DNA of 64,000 nt from Mikania micrantha (GCA_009363875.1 CM018685.1:54757087-54821086); one strand, 5' to 3'. Positions 44,791 through 55,899 are shown, counted from the stretch's first letter. Notes: generated from the sequence alone by a model not told the origin. Made by a program: numbers and translations.

Positions 44791-45880
44791 CCTGAAATAG
44801 TTAAGTAGCTTATTTTTTTGGCATGCTGGATGCATAAAGGAACTATATAAGACTATTTCTTTTAGACTCGCCAGGTAAACTTTAAAACGAACGACAACAT
44901 ATATATGCAATCATATAATTACATTTCCTTTAATTGCTAGAAAAGATAAAAAAAAATAAAATGTCATGAATTCTATTGGACTCGTCACTTATACTAACGG
45001 TTTCCTTACCCAATTTGACCCACTTATTCTCCGCCGCAAAGCACGGCGAGGATAAAACTAGTTTATTTAATTAAACTAATGAAATTGGGCTTCGTACTAC
45101 GTATTGAAACTAAACTAACTCTGATTTGACTTTAAGGCCCGAAGGTAATAAAAGAATTATAAGATTAAATCTCCCAATCCCTAATACAATTTTTGATTGA
45201 GCTGCCATCGGAAAACACAAAATAAAAGGGTGAGTTTTCTTTTTCCTTCGAGAGACTGCCGCACCAAACAAAAAGAAAATGATATTTCTTTTTCTTGGAT
45301 AATTGTTGTTGTCAACTAGCAAATCACCACTTGCTTCACCGTGAACCAAGAACATGTTCGTACTCTGCTCATGTTCTAGCATCTGTTTATTAAACATTAG
45401 GGTCTCAAACGTTTAATCATTAACCGAAAAAGTATATTTGTTTCATTAATAGATTACTTTTTATACTTATGTTTACATATTCAACCATGATTCTGATTAG
45501 AAATATTAACAATGCTAAACCATATGAAAACCTAATTCCACTACATTTAATTAAATATGAATTTAATCAGTTAATTGATCAAACTTGCTTTTACCCTGAA
45601 GTCAAACTAGACATGACTGTGTTGCAATATTTGAGTCACACTTACAACATGTAAATCAATACTTGTCAGGTTAGAAACAGGATAAAAGATCACAAACTTT
45701 AAAATTAATTTAAAGCTTTTAATTTGAAAGTTTTTGGGCAACTAACTAATTTTGGTCAAAAAATTTTTTAAATACCCAAAGAACTGCCGGAATGATTGTA
45801 TGTGAATTTGTAAATCAAGTCTTATATTTGGTTGTTTGAATTTCGGTTTTGCTTTGTTATTATTTGGCCCATTTGGTACG
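44791..45880. other. Spacer between two upstream-region copies
   Basis: No supported gene. The 95-residue minus-strand frame at 45397-45110 has no domain I recognise. The stretch 45845-45960 repeats 44280-44360, so the spacer is part of a local duplication of about 1.6 kb. Confidence 0.5.
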
Positions 45881-46788
45881 ATTACATGCAATATTTAGAC
45901 AACAAACTAAGTCTAAACTGAATTTGGGATACGAGAAAACATCACCCCATACATGTATTCTAACATAAAGAAAACATTACTCCCATACACGTATATATGC
46001 TAACAGAACTAGCTGGCTTAGGGGTGCACATTGCGGTACTATTTAACGTAACACAAATATGGCATCCTTGCCTTGTGTCAGAAAAATCTAAATAAAAAGA
46101 AAGGGCTTAATAGCTTTTAATTGAAATGAAGAGTATATTTTTTCGAAAGGTAAAGTTATTTTACTCTTATAAATTAATCCGAACTAAATTACCTTTTGAT
46201 GGAGATTGAACCCATGATCTCCTCATCTAAAACACAAAATCTCTATAAAACACACTAATCACACATTTAGCAGATGAAAAAAAATAGTTGGATTACCAAT
46301 TTACCATGCCTTTGTGAAACACAAAAACAAAACAAAATTGTCAGCAGAGAAGATCAAACCAATGATCTGAGAAAGGGAAGACATATATCACATACAATGC
46401 TTATAGGAAAAATAAATAAATAAATAAAAGGCCTAAACTTGTACCCAGCAATATTCATATTTCATAGATATGAAAATAGAATACCATTTTACTGTAGTAT
46501 CATAATATCATTAATTAGAATAGAGGAGAGATAACATAGATGGCTGAAATTCAATACTTGAAGCAATTTTCCTTGGCGGTCACCGACCCGGTTGCTTGCG
46601 ATTATGGTTTACATGTTCCTCTCGGTTAGTCGGGTATTAAGGGGGACCCGGGGTTTACCAGGCAAGAGGGTTATCACAGTTATTTAAAAAAAAATATTAT
46701 GCAATCGGTTACCCGTCTTAAATGTTTCGGGTTTCGGTTTTACCCGTCAAGTTTGGGCAGACAATTGGACGTGACTTGGCTCGTAGAT
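45881..46788 (+). other. Upstream region of receptor-like gene 2, distal part
   Basis: Matches 21760-22440 upstream of gene 1. It is separated from its gene by the copia insertion at 46789; the matching sequence resumes at 56695. Confidence 0.8.
46784..46788. repeat. Target site duplication TAGAT of the copia element, left copy
   Basis: TAGAT directly before the 5' LTR and again at 56695-56699 after the 3' LTR. Gene 1 has the uninterrupted site (GGCTCGTAGATTTTTGTAAA near 22422). Confidence 0.96.
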
Positions 46789-46862
46789 TGTAAAGACTAA
46801 TAAAGGCTGATGCTCACCAAACTTCTTGTTTTGTCCAAGTATAGGAGCCTCTTTGAATAAAC

Positions 46863-46995
46863 ACCTTCGGAAGGAAGAAGTGATTCTTCGGAAGCAGCAT
46901 TGCTTCCGAAGGATAACTGGTTCCTGCCGAAGGTTATACAAGACAACTGCTTCCGAGGAATCCTCTTATGCACTGAAGACAAAGACTTCCGAGGT
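46863..46995. promoter_or_regulatory. Palindrome cluster CTTCGGAAG/CTTCCGAAG in the LTR
   Basis: Six words in about 130 bp: CCTTCGGAAGG, TCTTCGGAAGC, GCTTCCGAAGG, GCCGAAGG, GCTTCCGAGG and CTTCCGAGG. The same words are massed before the extra frame at 51905-52180. Position upstream of the LTR TATA box suggests a U3 enhancer (inference). Confidence 0.7.
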
Positions 46996-47347
46996 TTATC
47001 CTCTGACAAAGACTGTAGCAGATTACTCTTATGGTACAAAAGGTACTGACACAAGACATGTTGGTCTGAGTAAAGATAGATACAACATGTAATGAGTCAG
47101 ATAAAGCACCTTACCTCTCCCATGCTGCATTAAATGCAAAAGATCATCTGAAGCCTTGAAGATCAACAACATTAAATGTCTTTTGTATTTAATAGTCCTT
47201 TGTAAAGTCAATGTCTATTAATGTAATGATCATGACTGAGTGTCTTAGCCTGTTAAGACACTCAACATACTAGAATAAGCTTTACTTTATGTACTTGTCT
47301 AGTATACCCAACTTGTATTCCTAAGTGTATACGGTTGTAGCCTCGGC

Positions 47348-47354
47348 TATATAA
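47348..47354 (+). promoter_or_regulatory. TATA box of the copia LTR
   Basis: TATATAA in GGCTATATAACCTCCC; the equivalent in the 3' LTR is at 56459-56465, about 600 bp upstream of the gene 2 start codon and pointing towards it. Confidence 0.65.
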
Positions 47355-47585
47355 CCTCCCAATGTATGGTTGCTTGAAGTGTGCTTGCTTGTATACTTCC
47401 ACTTTGAGAGAAATATATCCTTGAGCTTGAATTATTCTTGTGTTCTTATTATTGTTCAAAGATTATTACTGTGTCATTTTGAGTGTAATTGTGAGATCAT
47501 TCTAGCAGAACATTCCGCATCTGTTAGAGTTAAGTAAGAAATACGTGTGAAGTGTTGTTTAGACTTAACAACCCGATCCTACAAG

Positions 47586-47597
47586 TGGTATCAGAGC
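47586..47597 (+). promoter_or_regulatory. Primer binding site of the copia element
   Basis: TGGTATCAGAGC three bases from the LTR end; initiator-Met tRNA. Confidence 0.94.
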
Positions 47598-47699
47598 TTT
47601 GGCTCTTGAACTTGACTGACTAATTATCATCAAGTTACCAGTTCTATTTCTTATAAAATCTCATCGTCTTAACACTCATATTTTCTGTGTCTGTCTAAT

Positions 47700-49615
47700 A
47701 TGGCTGCTCTAAACAAACATGATACAGAAAATGGCACTCTCAACAAGCCACCAATGTTTACACCTGAAGATTTTGACACCTGGAAAGTCAGAATGGAAGG
47801 ATTCATCAGGAATCAAGACTTCAAGCTTTGGAAATCTATTCTTGAAGGTCCTTACGTTCCCACAATTGCTGCGGCTGGAGCTGGAGGACCTGCAGTACCA
47901 AAAGATCCATCTATGTATTCAGACGAAGATTACAAGAAGATGGAAGTTGACTCTAAAGCTCTCTGGCTCATTTAGATGTCAATACCTAACTCTATTATAC
48001 ATGCATTCAAGAAATGCAAATCTGCTCAAGAACTGTGGAACTCCTTGAAGCAGATGTATGAAGGTTCAGATGATGTCAAAGAGAACAAGAAGGATATGCT
48101 GAAACAAAAGTTTGAGAACTTTTGTCAACAAAACAATGAAAATATGTCTTCACAGTACCTAAGGTATGTCCAACTTGTGAATGATTTGGCATCTGCAGGT
48201 GTAACTCTTGATAATCAAGACGTGCTCAGAAAATTTCTGAGATCTCTTCCAAAGGCATGGAACATTTACTCGGTAACAATCAGAAGAACAGAAAATCTGA
48301 AGACTCTAACTCTGGGAGAGTTGTTCGGTATTCTCAGTGCCTATCAGATGGAACTGGATGTCCAAGAATCTAAAGTCTTCCATTCACCATCAGGTTCAGC
48401 TGCTCTTCATGCACCCATCAACAATTCTCCATATCAAAGTTTCCAACCCATCTACCATCCTACATCCATACCCAATGTCACACTTCCTGAAACCTTAACT
48501 TCATCAAACTCACTCCCAAATCATCTCTCAAACCCAACTTCACTACCAACGTCTGGGCAAGGAGCTTTAGTAACTGAAGAAACTTTCAGTTATGTCAAGA
48601 AGATCTGGAAGGAATCCCTGCTGATGATTTAGAAGAAATGGACATAAATTATCAGATGGCCATGATTTCTTTCAGAGCAAAGAAATTTTATCAGAGAACA
48701 GGGAGGCAGTTCAAGAAACACAACATGAAAACAGGTTTTGGACTGGATAAATCCAAAATCAGATGCTACAACTGTCAGCAGCTTGGTCACTTTGCAAGAG
48801 AATGCAAAGCACCAAGGAATCAGCCAGCAACAGGAGAGAGGCAAATTAACCAGCAAGCAACAAATCAAACCCTCAATGCAAATATTGCTGAGCATCATGA
48901 TTTCTCAGACTGGAGTTTTCAAGCAGAAGATGCCTCCATTTCCAACAGTGCTTTGATGGCAGATGACTCATCCTCCTCAAACAAGGTAAATAATAAAATG
49001 TGCTCACCTGAATACTCAGAAACATTAACTATTTATAAGAAGATAAATTCTCAACTCTGTAATGAGCTTGAGTCTTTACAAGTTGTCAAGGCAAATTTCT
49101 TTGAGGTTGAAAGAAATTACAAAGAAAAGATTGATGAAATGGAGAAAACTATTTCAAGTTTAAAACATGAAGACACTAATAAACAGTGTCAGATTAAAAA
49201 TCTTTTAGAAAGACTAACCACTGCCAAGACTGAACTTGTATTGGCTGAGTCTTACAGAGACAAATTTCTAAGCCAAGGTGAAAAATATGAAAAACTTTTC
49301 AGGATGAGCAGCACAACTGAATTGGTAAATAAACATGGGGCTGGTTTGGGATATAACAAAGTAGAACCTCCATCTGCTTATACTTCCATAGCAGATGTTA
49401 GGTGTAAACCACTAGTTGATCTTGTGTATAATGAGGTATTGGATATACACAAGGTGGTTCAAACGGATAATCTTTCTAATCCAAGTACCTCAACATGCTC
49501 AGATGAGGATGATATTTCTATTAAACCAGTAAAAGAAAAACAAGTTTTGAAAATTAAGAAACAAAATAAGAAAACTAAGAAACATTCAACAGTTTTTATC
49601 AATGCACCATCTTGA
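47700..49615 (+). pseudogene. Copia gag, with a premature stop and a frameshift
   Basis: Structural protein that packages element RNA. It starts MAALNKHDTENGTLNKPPMF and has the typical DTWKVRMEGFI opening. Codon 92 is a stop (TAG, 47973-47975) in an otherwise continuous frame. The following part (UBN2-like Gag: SAQELWNSLKQMYEG, then FCQQNNENMSSQYLRYVQLV) runs to a frame change near 48605. The next frame has a CX2CX4HX4C knuckle at 48764-48805 (CYNCQQLGHFARE-C), a coiled-coil-like region (about 49070-49300) and a Lys-rich end. That end runs straight into the integrase C-terminus at 49612; protease and most of integrase are deleted. Confidence 0.9.
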
Positions 49616-51879
49616 ATACTAAAGATTACTTAGCCAAGTTTGCTGAGAAATCAGCAGAGGGCTACTTTGTTGGGTACTCTTCAAATGCTAAAGCGTATAG
49701 AGTATACATCAAAGCATCCAGAGTTATTGAAGAGTCTGCAAATGTTCAGTTCAATGAACATACTCTCAATAAACCTGGAACCGGCCCTGATTGGTTGTTT
49801 GATCTTGATAGTTTTACATCTGCATTTAATCTGGTGAAAGAGTATGTTCCAGTTTCACAGTCAGCTACCACAGACACCTCCAAAGGCTCAAGAGAAGATG
49901 ACTTTCGTGTTGAACTGCCAATAGCTTCAAGACAAAACTTGGCAGAATCCACTTCAACACAAAATGATGTGTCACAGTCTGAGACAATCAACACATCTCA
50001 GGCAGGTCCTTCAATTGAAGCTGCTTCTAATTCACAACATCAAGAAGAAGTAGGAAGTCCTTCAGCAGAGAAAAATTCTCTGGAAACCACTACTCCCAGA
50101 GAAAACCAACCCACAACAGTCCAAACTTTGAATCCACATGATCTGCCAGAAATCCAGCTTGAGGTGGTTCTTCCTAACCTTGAGTCACTCAACGTGGATG
50201 AATCTTCTCAACTGAATGTGATTCCAAGGACTCGAATTCACAACACTCATCCAGTTGAAAACATCATTGGCAATGTAGAAGAAGGTGTCAGAACTAGAAG
50301 CTCTATACATGAAGCAAATGTTTGCTTGTTTTCTTGCTTTCTATCCCAAATAGAGCCTAAGAAGGTTGCAGAGGCTTTAAAAGATAACAGTTGGGTAGAA
50401 GCTATGCAAGAAGAGCTTCTTCAGTTTCAAAGACAAGGAGTTTGGAAAACTTGCCCTTTGCCTAAAGGAAAGTATGCCATTGGAACCAAATGGGTGTTCA
50501 GAAACAAGAAAGATGACAAAGGTGTTGTCATCAAGAACAAAGCAAGATTGGTTGTTCAGGGATACACTCAAGAGGAAGGCATTGACTATGATGAAGTCTT
50601 TGCACCTGTTGCTAGAATTGAAGCTATTAGAATATTTTTGGTATTTGCAGCTGCAAAAGATTTCAAAGTGTTTCAGATGGATGTTAAAAGTGCCTTTCTT
50701 TATGGAAAAATTGATGAAGAAGTATATGTGTGCCAACCTCCAGGATTTGAAGATCCAAAGTTTCCTGATCATGTCTGTAAGCTTGATAAGGCTCTTTATG
50801 GGTTGCATCAAGCTCCCAGAAAATGGTATGAAACTTTATTTTCTTTTCTGTTGGCAAACAAATTCAAGAGAGGAACAATTGATAAAACTCTCTTTTTCAA
50901 GAAGTCTAATCAACATATCATGCTAGTTCAAATCTATGTTGATGACATTATCTTTGGTTCTACTAATGAATCTCTCTGCAAGGAGTTTGAATCACTAATG
51001 AAATCCAAATTTGAGATGAGTTCAATGGGAGAACTCACCTTCTTTCTTGGATTACAAGTGAAACAAACTCCTACAGGGATTTTCATTAGTCAATCAAAAT
51101 ATGTCAAGGACATACTTGAAAGATTCAAGCTTTCTGATTGCAAAGCTCTTGGAACTCCTATGTCCAAAACAACATCACTTAGCCCTGATCTTGAGGGGGA
51201 GGATGTTGATCAGCACCAGTACAGAGCAATGATAGGCTCTTTGATGTATCTCACAGCAAGCAGGCCAGATATCATGTTTGCAACTTGTGTGTGTGCAAGA
51301 TTTCAGGCTAATCCCAAAGTCTCTCATATGCTGGCTGTAAAAAGAATCTTTAGATACCTCAAAGGAGCACCAAGTCTAGGATTATGGTATCCTAGAAATG
51401 AAGACTTCCAGTTCATGGCTTATACAGACAGTGATTACGGGGGTTGCAACATCAGGAAAAATTCCACATCAGGAGGATGTCAATTTCTTGGATCCAGGAT
51501 TGTGTCTTGGCAATGCAAGAAACAGTCATGTGTTTCTACTTCTACTGCAGAGGCTGAATATATAGCTGCTTCTAGCTGCTGTGCACAAGTCATCTGGATC
51601 CAGAATCAGATGAAGGATTATGGAGTAGATCTGTTCAATACTCCTATTCAGATAGACAATTCCAGTGCAATCTCTATCACCAATAATCCTGTCAAGCATT
51701 CCAAGACCAAGCACATTGACATCAGATACCATTTCATCAGAGATTGTGCAGAAAAGAAGTTGATTCATTTGGTAAAAGTTGATTCAGAAAACAATTTGGC
51801 AGATCTCTTCACAAAGGCGTTTGATGAAGGAAGATTCAGGTACTTAATAACATCCATTGGGATGATCAACTTTGAATAA
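49612..51879 (+). CDS. Copia pol remnant: integrase C-terminus, reverse transcriptase, RNase H
   Basis: Open for 755 codons. It begins in the conserved integrase C-terminal segment (LNTKDYLAKFAEKSAEGYFV; the first codon is TTG, so this is a fusion point rather than a start) and passes a Ser/Thr/Gln-rich linker. It then enters reverse transcriptase with WVEAMQEELLQF, KARLVVQGYTQEEGIDYDE, QMDVKSAFLYG and the catalytic YVDD at 50935-50946. RNase H follows with YTDSDYGG, STAEAEYIA and the KHIDIRYHFIRD end. No inactivating change is visible in RT or RNase H. How it would be translated is unclear, because the junction lacks an ATG and gag is closed. Upstream of the junction roughly the protease and the integrase zinc and catalytic domains are absent. 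Confidence 0.9.
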   Translation: MNTKDYLAKFAEKSAEGYFVGYSSNAKAYRVYIKASRVIEESANVQFNEHTLNKPGTGPDWLFDLDSFTSAFNLVKEYVPVSQSATTDTSKGSREDDFRVELPIASRQNLAESTSTQNDVSQSETINTSQAGPSIEAASNSQHQEEVGSPSAEKNSLETTTPRENQPTTVQTLNPHDLPEIQLEVVLPNLESLNVDESSQLNVIPRTRIHNTHPVENIIGNVEEGVRTRSSIHEANVCLFSCFLSQIEPKKVAEALKDNSWVEAMQEELLQFQRQGVWKTCPLPKGKYAIGTKWVFRNKKDDKGVVIKNKARLVVQGYTQEEGIDYDEVFAPVARIEAIRIFLVFAAAKDFKVFQMDVKSAFLYGKIDEEVYVCQPPGFEDPKFPDHVCKLDKALYGLHQAPRKWYETLFSFLLANKFKRGTIDKTLFFKKSNQHIMLVQIYVDDIIFGSTNESLCKEFESLMKSKFEMSSMGELTFFLGLQVKQTPTGIFISQSKYVKDILERFKLSDCKALGTPMSKTTSLSPDLEGEDVDQHQYRAMIGSLMYLTASRPDIMFATCVCARFQANPKVSHMLAVKRIFRYLKGAPSLGLWYPRNEDFQFMAYTDSDYGGCNIRKNSTSGGCQFLGSRIVSWQCKKQSCVSTSTAEAEYIAASSCCAQVIWIQNQMKDYGVDLFNTPIQIDNSSAISITNNPVKHSKTKHIDIRYHFIRDCAEKKLIHLVKVDSENNLADLFTKAFDEGRFRYLITSIGMINFE

Positions 51880-51904
51880 ATGTACTGACAAGGAATAAAT
51901 AATT

Positions 51905-52180
51905 CTTCGGAAGATAAACTTAACTTATCTTCCGATGAGTAACTACTCAGCAGAAGATAGGTTAAGTCTTCGGAAGCATTATTTCTTTCTTAGTCGGAAG
52001 ATCTCACACTTCAGAAGATAAATTACCTTCTGAAGTAATACTCTTCCGATACATTATCTTCGGAAGCATAGGCTTCTCAAGGTACTCTTCAGAAGAAAGT
52101 GTCTTCCGAAGAACATTTTGCCTAATGAATTATCTAACATTTCAGAAGCAGTGCTTCCGAAAGTCACTTCTTCGGAAGCA
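51905..52180. promoter_or_regulatory. Array of CTTCGGAAG-type palindromes before the extra frame
   Basis: About 13 words of the form CTTCGGAAG, CTTCCGAAG, CTTCAGAAG, CTTCTGAAG or one-mismatch versions in 280 bp, immediately after the pol stop. Both the CG-centred and the CA/TG-centred forms occur, as if CG had decayed to TG/CA by deamination of methylated cytosine. The same words form the LTR cluster. A TATA box follows at 52291. Confidence 0.75.
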
Positions 52181-52290
52181 CCTCAGTCAGAGAAAATTAA
52201 TTGTGAAACCAGCTGTCATCGAAAGACCTTTTTCTGACATCCGGATCTCAAATTTAATGTGTCTATATATTAAATGCTGGAATCCGAAGG

Positions 52291-52298
52291 TATATAAA
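52291..52298 (+). promoter_or_regulatory. TATA box, candidate internal promoter for the extra frame
   Basis: TATATAAA in GAAGGTATATAAAGGTCTCC, about 100 bp before the ATG at 52393 and downstream of the palindrome array. Spacing suits a transcript starting near 52320-52330. Confidence 0.6.
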
Positions 52299-52392
52299 GG
52301 TCTCCCGCTCATTCGCATTCTCACAAACCGTTTCACTTTGAAATCTTCCTTTCTTTGAACTCCCAATTTGTGCCCTAAAATCACAAACTGCC

Positions 52393-55300
52393 ATGGATCT
52401 TCTTGCTTTCAAACCTGCTCACAATGTACCTGCGGAGTTATCAGCAGAGCATGATATCGACTTCGCACCGATCATCTCCTTTCTTCAAAGGAGCAGGTAT
52501 TTCTTTGCGCTAACCATTCAGCCTCTGGTGTATGAATCTCATCACCAACAGTTCTGGGCATCTTGTTCTGTTTCCTCGTCTTCCAATGGTCGGTCTCTGG
52601 TAGCCACCATTGATGCTCATCCTATCGCTATTTCTGTGAAGACCATCTGTCGGCATCTTAAACTGAATGATGCCGGTGGAAAGGTTTCATTCACAAAGGA
52701 TGAGGTAGCATTGACATTTCAGTCAATGGGGTACGAAGGTCCTCTCCCTTCAACAACCTATTTGAAGGGTCGAGTGTCCTATAATTACAAGTACCTCATA
52801 CATGTGTTTTTACATTGTCTTTCAAATAAATCTGGTGGTTGGGACCAAGTTCCATCTGATTTAGCTTCGGCTATTCATGGCTTGGTTTCTAATCAACTGT
52901 TTAACTTTTCTGCTTTTATTTTAATAATTTGGTTGACAACATCACGTCACCAAAGAAATTTTGTATGTATCCCAGGTTTTTGCAACACATTTTTAATGAA
53001 GAGTTGGGAACTTCACTTTCTCTAACTGGGAATACTTACAAAATGCCCTTGGTCTCTTCCAAGGTTTTTGTGCAACTCAAGAAGAAGAGTGCTCAGTTCT
53101 CTGGGACATTCACTCCTCTTCTTCCCTCTATGGAGTCCACTGCTCCAGAAGGTGACAGCTCTGTTAACCCCACAGATGCTGAACCCACACCTTCCACTTT
53201 TGTTCCCCACCCCATAAAAGTCACTTACAAACGCAAACGAAACCCTGTGCAACTCTCTACAGTTGCTCAGGCTCCTTCTACTGAACTCACAAAGAAAAAG
53301 GTTAAAAGAACTGCTCAGGGCACAGTTCCACCTAAGGTGCAAGCCACACCTGTTGTCTTTCCACAGGTTCTTTCTCTGGAACCTGTGGCTGCCCTTAACC
53401 AGCCTGCAAGCCCTCAGCTTATGTCACAACACATAACTGAGAATATACAAAGGGATACACCCATAGTTGAGTCTGATTCTCATGAAGATACTCCCTTAGA
53501 TCAGAGACTGTCTCCCAGGTCTCCAGGTTCTTATCACCCAGATATGCCCCCCTCCCATACTATTACCCAGGCTCTTGGAACTTCTGCCGTACCTGTGGAG
53601 GAACCACTCTCTCCCACTACCCAAACTTTAATGAGAGTGGTGACACAGTTACAGGCAAGGTTTCCTGACCCAGAGCCTATCATATCAGAGGTTGGCCCCA
53701 GTAGTTTTGAAGGGGTCAATGCAGGTGAGGCTGCCACTACTGTTGATCTTAATAAAGATCCACAGGACAGTGGTACAGGCAATAGGACCTCACCTGCGGC
53801 AACCTATGTTGGGGAGGACTTTTTTGAAGCCCTTCTCAATGAAGGGAATCCAGGGTGCCAAGAAACCACTTCTGGTGGTGGAGGTGCAGGAGCTCGGCTC
53901 AGTACTCCATCGCCCAAGGATTCCACTCCTGTGGATGAGGGCACACACACTCAGGAATTGACGGCCACCATAACTTCCCTCCAAGCCAGGGTAGCTCTTT
54001 TGGAAGCTGAGGTGTCTAACCTGCGGCTGGAGATCCAAACCAAAGATGCAACCATTCTGGATCTCAGGAGGCGTCGAACCGTTATTCTACATCCTTTTCA
54101 TCCTGATCCTCATGTTACCACCTTCACATCCCCCGATGCTACCAAAAAGGGGGAGAATGTACCACCTGCAGGGTCAGGATCAGAAGCAAGAGAAGAGGAG
54201 GGTGCACAGGAAGTTAATCCATCCCTAGTCACTTTGACTGCTGAATGGGATGACTTCTTGGGTACTTACTTTCAAGTATCTTCTACTTCCTCTTCTTCTG
54301 CTTCTGAGGATACAAGGGAGGTTGCCAAAGAGACTGAACAGCAAACATCAAATGTCTTTTTGGAACCTCAGTCCCCTCTTGGGACTAAGTCTCCTTCTGA
54401 GACTGCAGCTCAGGTTGCCATGGAAGACACCACACAAGAAGAACAAATTTCCATGGAACCTGTGTCCTCTTCTAGGACAGTAGCTGCTGAAGACCTCTCC
54501 TCCATTCCTGAGCTCTCTGTGGAAACTAACAAGGAGGCATTTAAGGTGGTTGGTCAACCGGAGGGGGCAGTGAATGCTAAGGTTAACTCCGAAGCTGCAG
54601 CTGCCTCCGAAGGCCCAGTCATCCTAGATGTTTCCTCCACAGAGGAGCTACATGCCAATGAACCAGCTGGTGAGGCAACAGGAGACTTCTCCTCTGGGGC
54701 AAAAATAACTGCTGATGACAAAGGAAAAAGAAAGCTAACCCCAGAGGAGGAAGCAGAACAGGAGGAGAGGAGACCAAAGAAAACAAAGGGCCGACCAAAT
54801 ACCTCTCAAGATGAAGAACGAGTGAGACTTTCTGCCTTGCTCGAAGAGAGAGGCTATGACTTCGATGAAGTATGGCTCTGGTCGGTACCTCAAATGGCTG
54901 CCGAGTTGGACAAGGTGCAGCAGCAAGAACAGGATGCTGCTGCCACCAAGACTCAAACTGTCCTTTCCAAGAAGCAAAAGGAGAAGGCCTACAGAGACAA
55001 ATCAAAGGCCTTTCTCCTGGAATATGGCTTCCATGCTCGGCAGCTAGGCCCTATGAAGAACTCGACCATGGATATGCACATCCGAGATATCAAGGCTAAA
55101 ATTGCCAGAGGTGAGTTACTTCCAATTGAACAGATAAGGGCTCAAAAGGCAAGCCTAATGAGAGGCTTAGGTTTAGGGGGAGGAGCTAGAATAGAAATGC
55201 CCAACATGTTCCCCCTAAATCCTAAAGAAGAACAAATAACTCCTCCATCAAGCCCATCTATGAAGACAAAAGTCCCTGATCCTGAGAAACAATCTATGGC

Positions 55301-55868
55301 AGATGAGAGGAGTTCAAGTCCTCAAAGAACTGAGGCTGCAGGCCCAGAACCCACTGCAAGAACAGAAGATGCAGTGGGATCCAATGTGGAGGATCAACAG
55401 GCCAGAAAACAGAGGAGTGAAGCCATGGCTCAAAACAGACCAAGATTCATAAGAAGAAAGAGCATGGCTAAAAGGAAAAAGAAAACAAAAACTATCCCCT
55501 TCAACTCTGAGCCTGATGCATCCCTCTCAGTAATTAAAGTCACATCTGAAGCAACTCCTGAAACTACACAAACCCAAGAAGACATGAGGGATATCAGCAG
55601 ACTAATGCATGAGCATTCATACATCCCCTTGATAAATTGGAGCTTCAATGCACAAGAAAGGATATTCATCCTCACCGACTACAATGGAGAAATAAAATTG
55701 GTGGATCTTTTGCATCTAATGATGTTGGCAAAACCCTATATATTTGATCTAGATAAGCTCCCTCTCAATAATCCTGACAATGGAGCAGATGGGAGGTCAG
55801 CCATCAGATTGATTAGAAAAAGGGCACAGGTACTGAGGGATACATGGAAGCCAAGGTTTATTCCTTAG
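52393..55868 (+). pseudogene. Extra ORF (aORF) of the copia element, about 1150 residues, one frameshift
   Basis: Long frame after pol, starting MDLLAFKPAHNVPAELSAEH and ending 31 bp before the 3' LTR. The first frame (52393-53025) and the second (to 55868) join near 52920 with a one-base shift. The N-terminal 250 residues form a compact domain (FLQRSRYFFALTIQPLVYES, then SYNYKYLIHVFLHCLSNKSG and the FCMYPRFLQHIFNEELG block). I recall this pattern from Asteraceae copia proteins, without a known function. Next come long Pro/Ser/Thr/Glu-rich stretches, a coiled coil (about 53955-54080; ITSLQARVALLEAEVSNLRL) and basic NLS-like clusters (GKRKLTP, RRPKKTKGRP, MAKRKKKTK). A second folded part ends it (INWSFNAQERIFILTDYNGE). 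No signal peptide or membrane helix is seen, so it does not look like an envelope protein. Role unknown. Confidence 0.8.
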
Positions 55869-55889
55869 AAGTTTTGGTAGCATCAGCCT

Positions 55890-55898
55890 AGGGGGAGA
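55890..55898 (+). promoter_or_regulatory. Polypurine tract of the copia element
   Basis: AGGGGGAGA directly before the 3' LTR; primes plus-strand synthesis. Confidence 0.85.
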
Positions 55899-55899
55899 C

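Larger units (their letters stand above)
46789..47583 (+). repeat. 5' LTR of the copia element (795 bp)
   Basis: TGTAAAGACTAATAAAGG ... CGATCCTACA. Six CTTCGGAAG-like words lie at 46863-46995, a TATA box (TATATAA) at 47348-47354, and the leader follows. Confidence 0.96.

Noticed and set aside
45110..45397. Minus-strand 95-residue frame as a gene
   Set aside because: No domain, no copy elsewhere in the window, no splice or promoter support.
46863..46995. Heat-shock elements in the copia LTR
   Set aside because: A heat-shock element needs TTC and GAA two bases apart; CTTCGGAAG has them one base apart.
47586..47597. tRNA gene fragments at TGGTATCAGAGC sites
   Set aside because: These are primer binding sites next to LTR ends, without a tRNA body.
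52393..55868. Envelope-like gene of a plant retrovirus
   Set aside because: No signal peptide, no membrane helix, no fusion-type segment; position 3' of pol alone is not enough.
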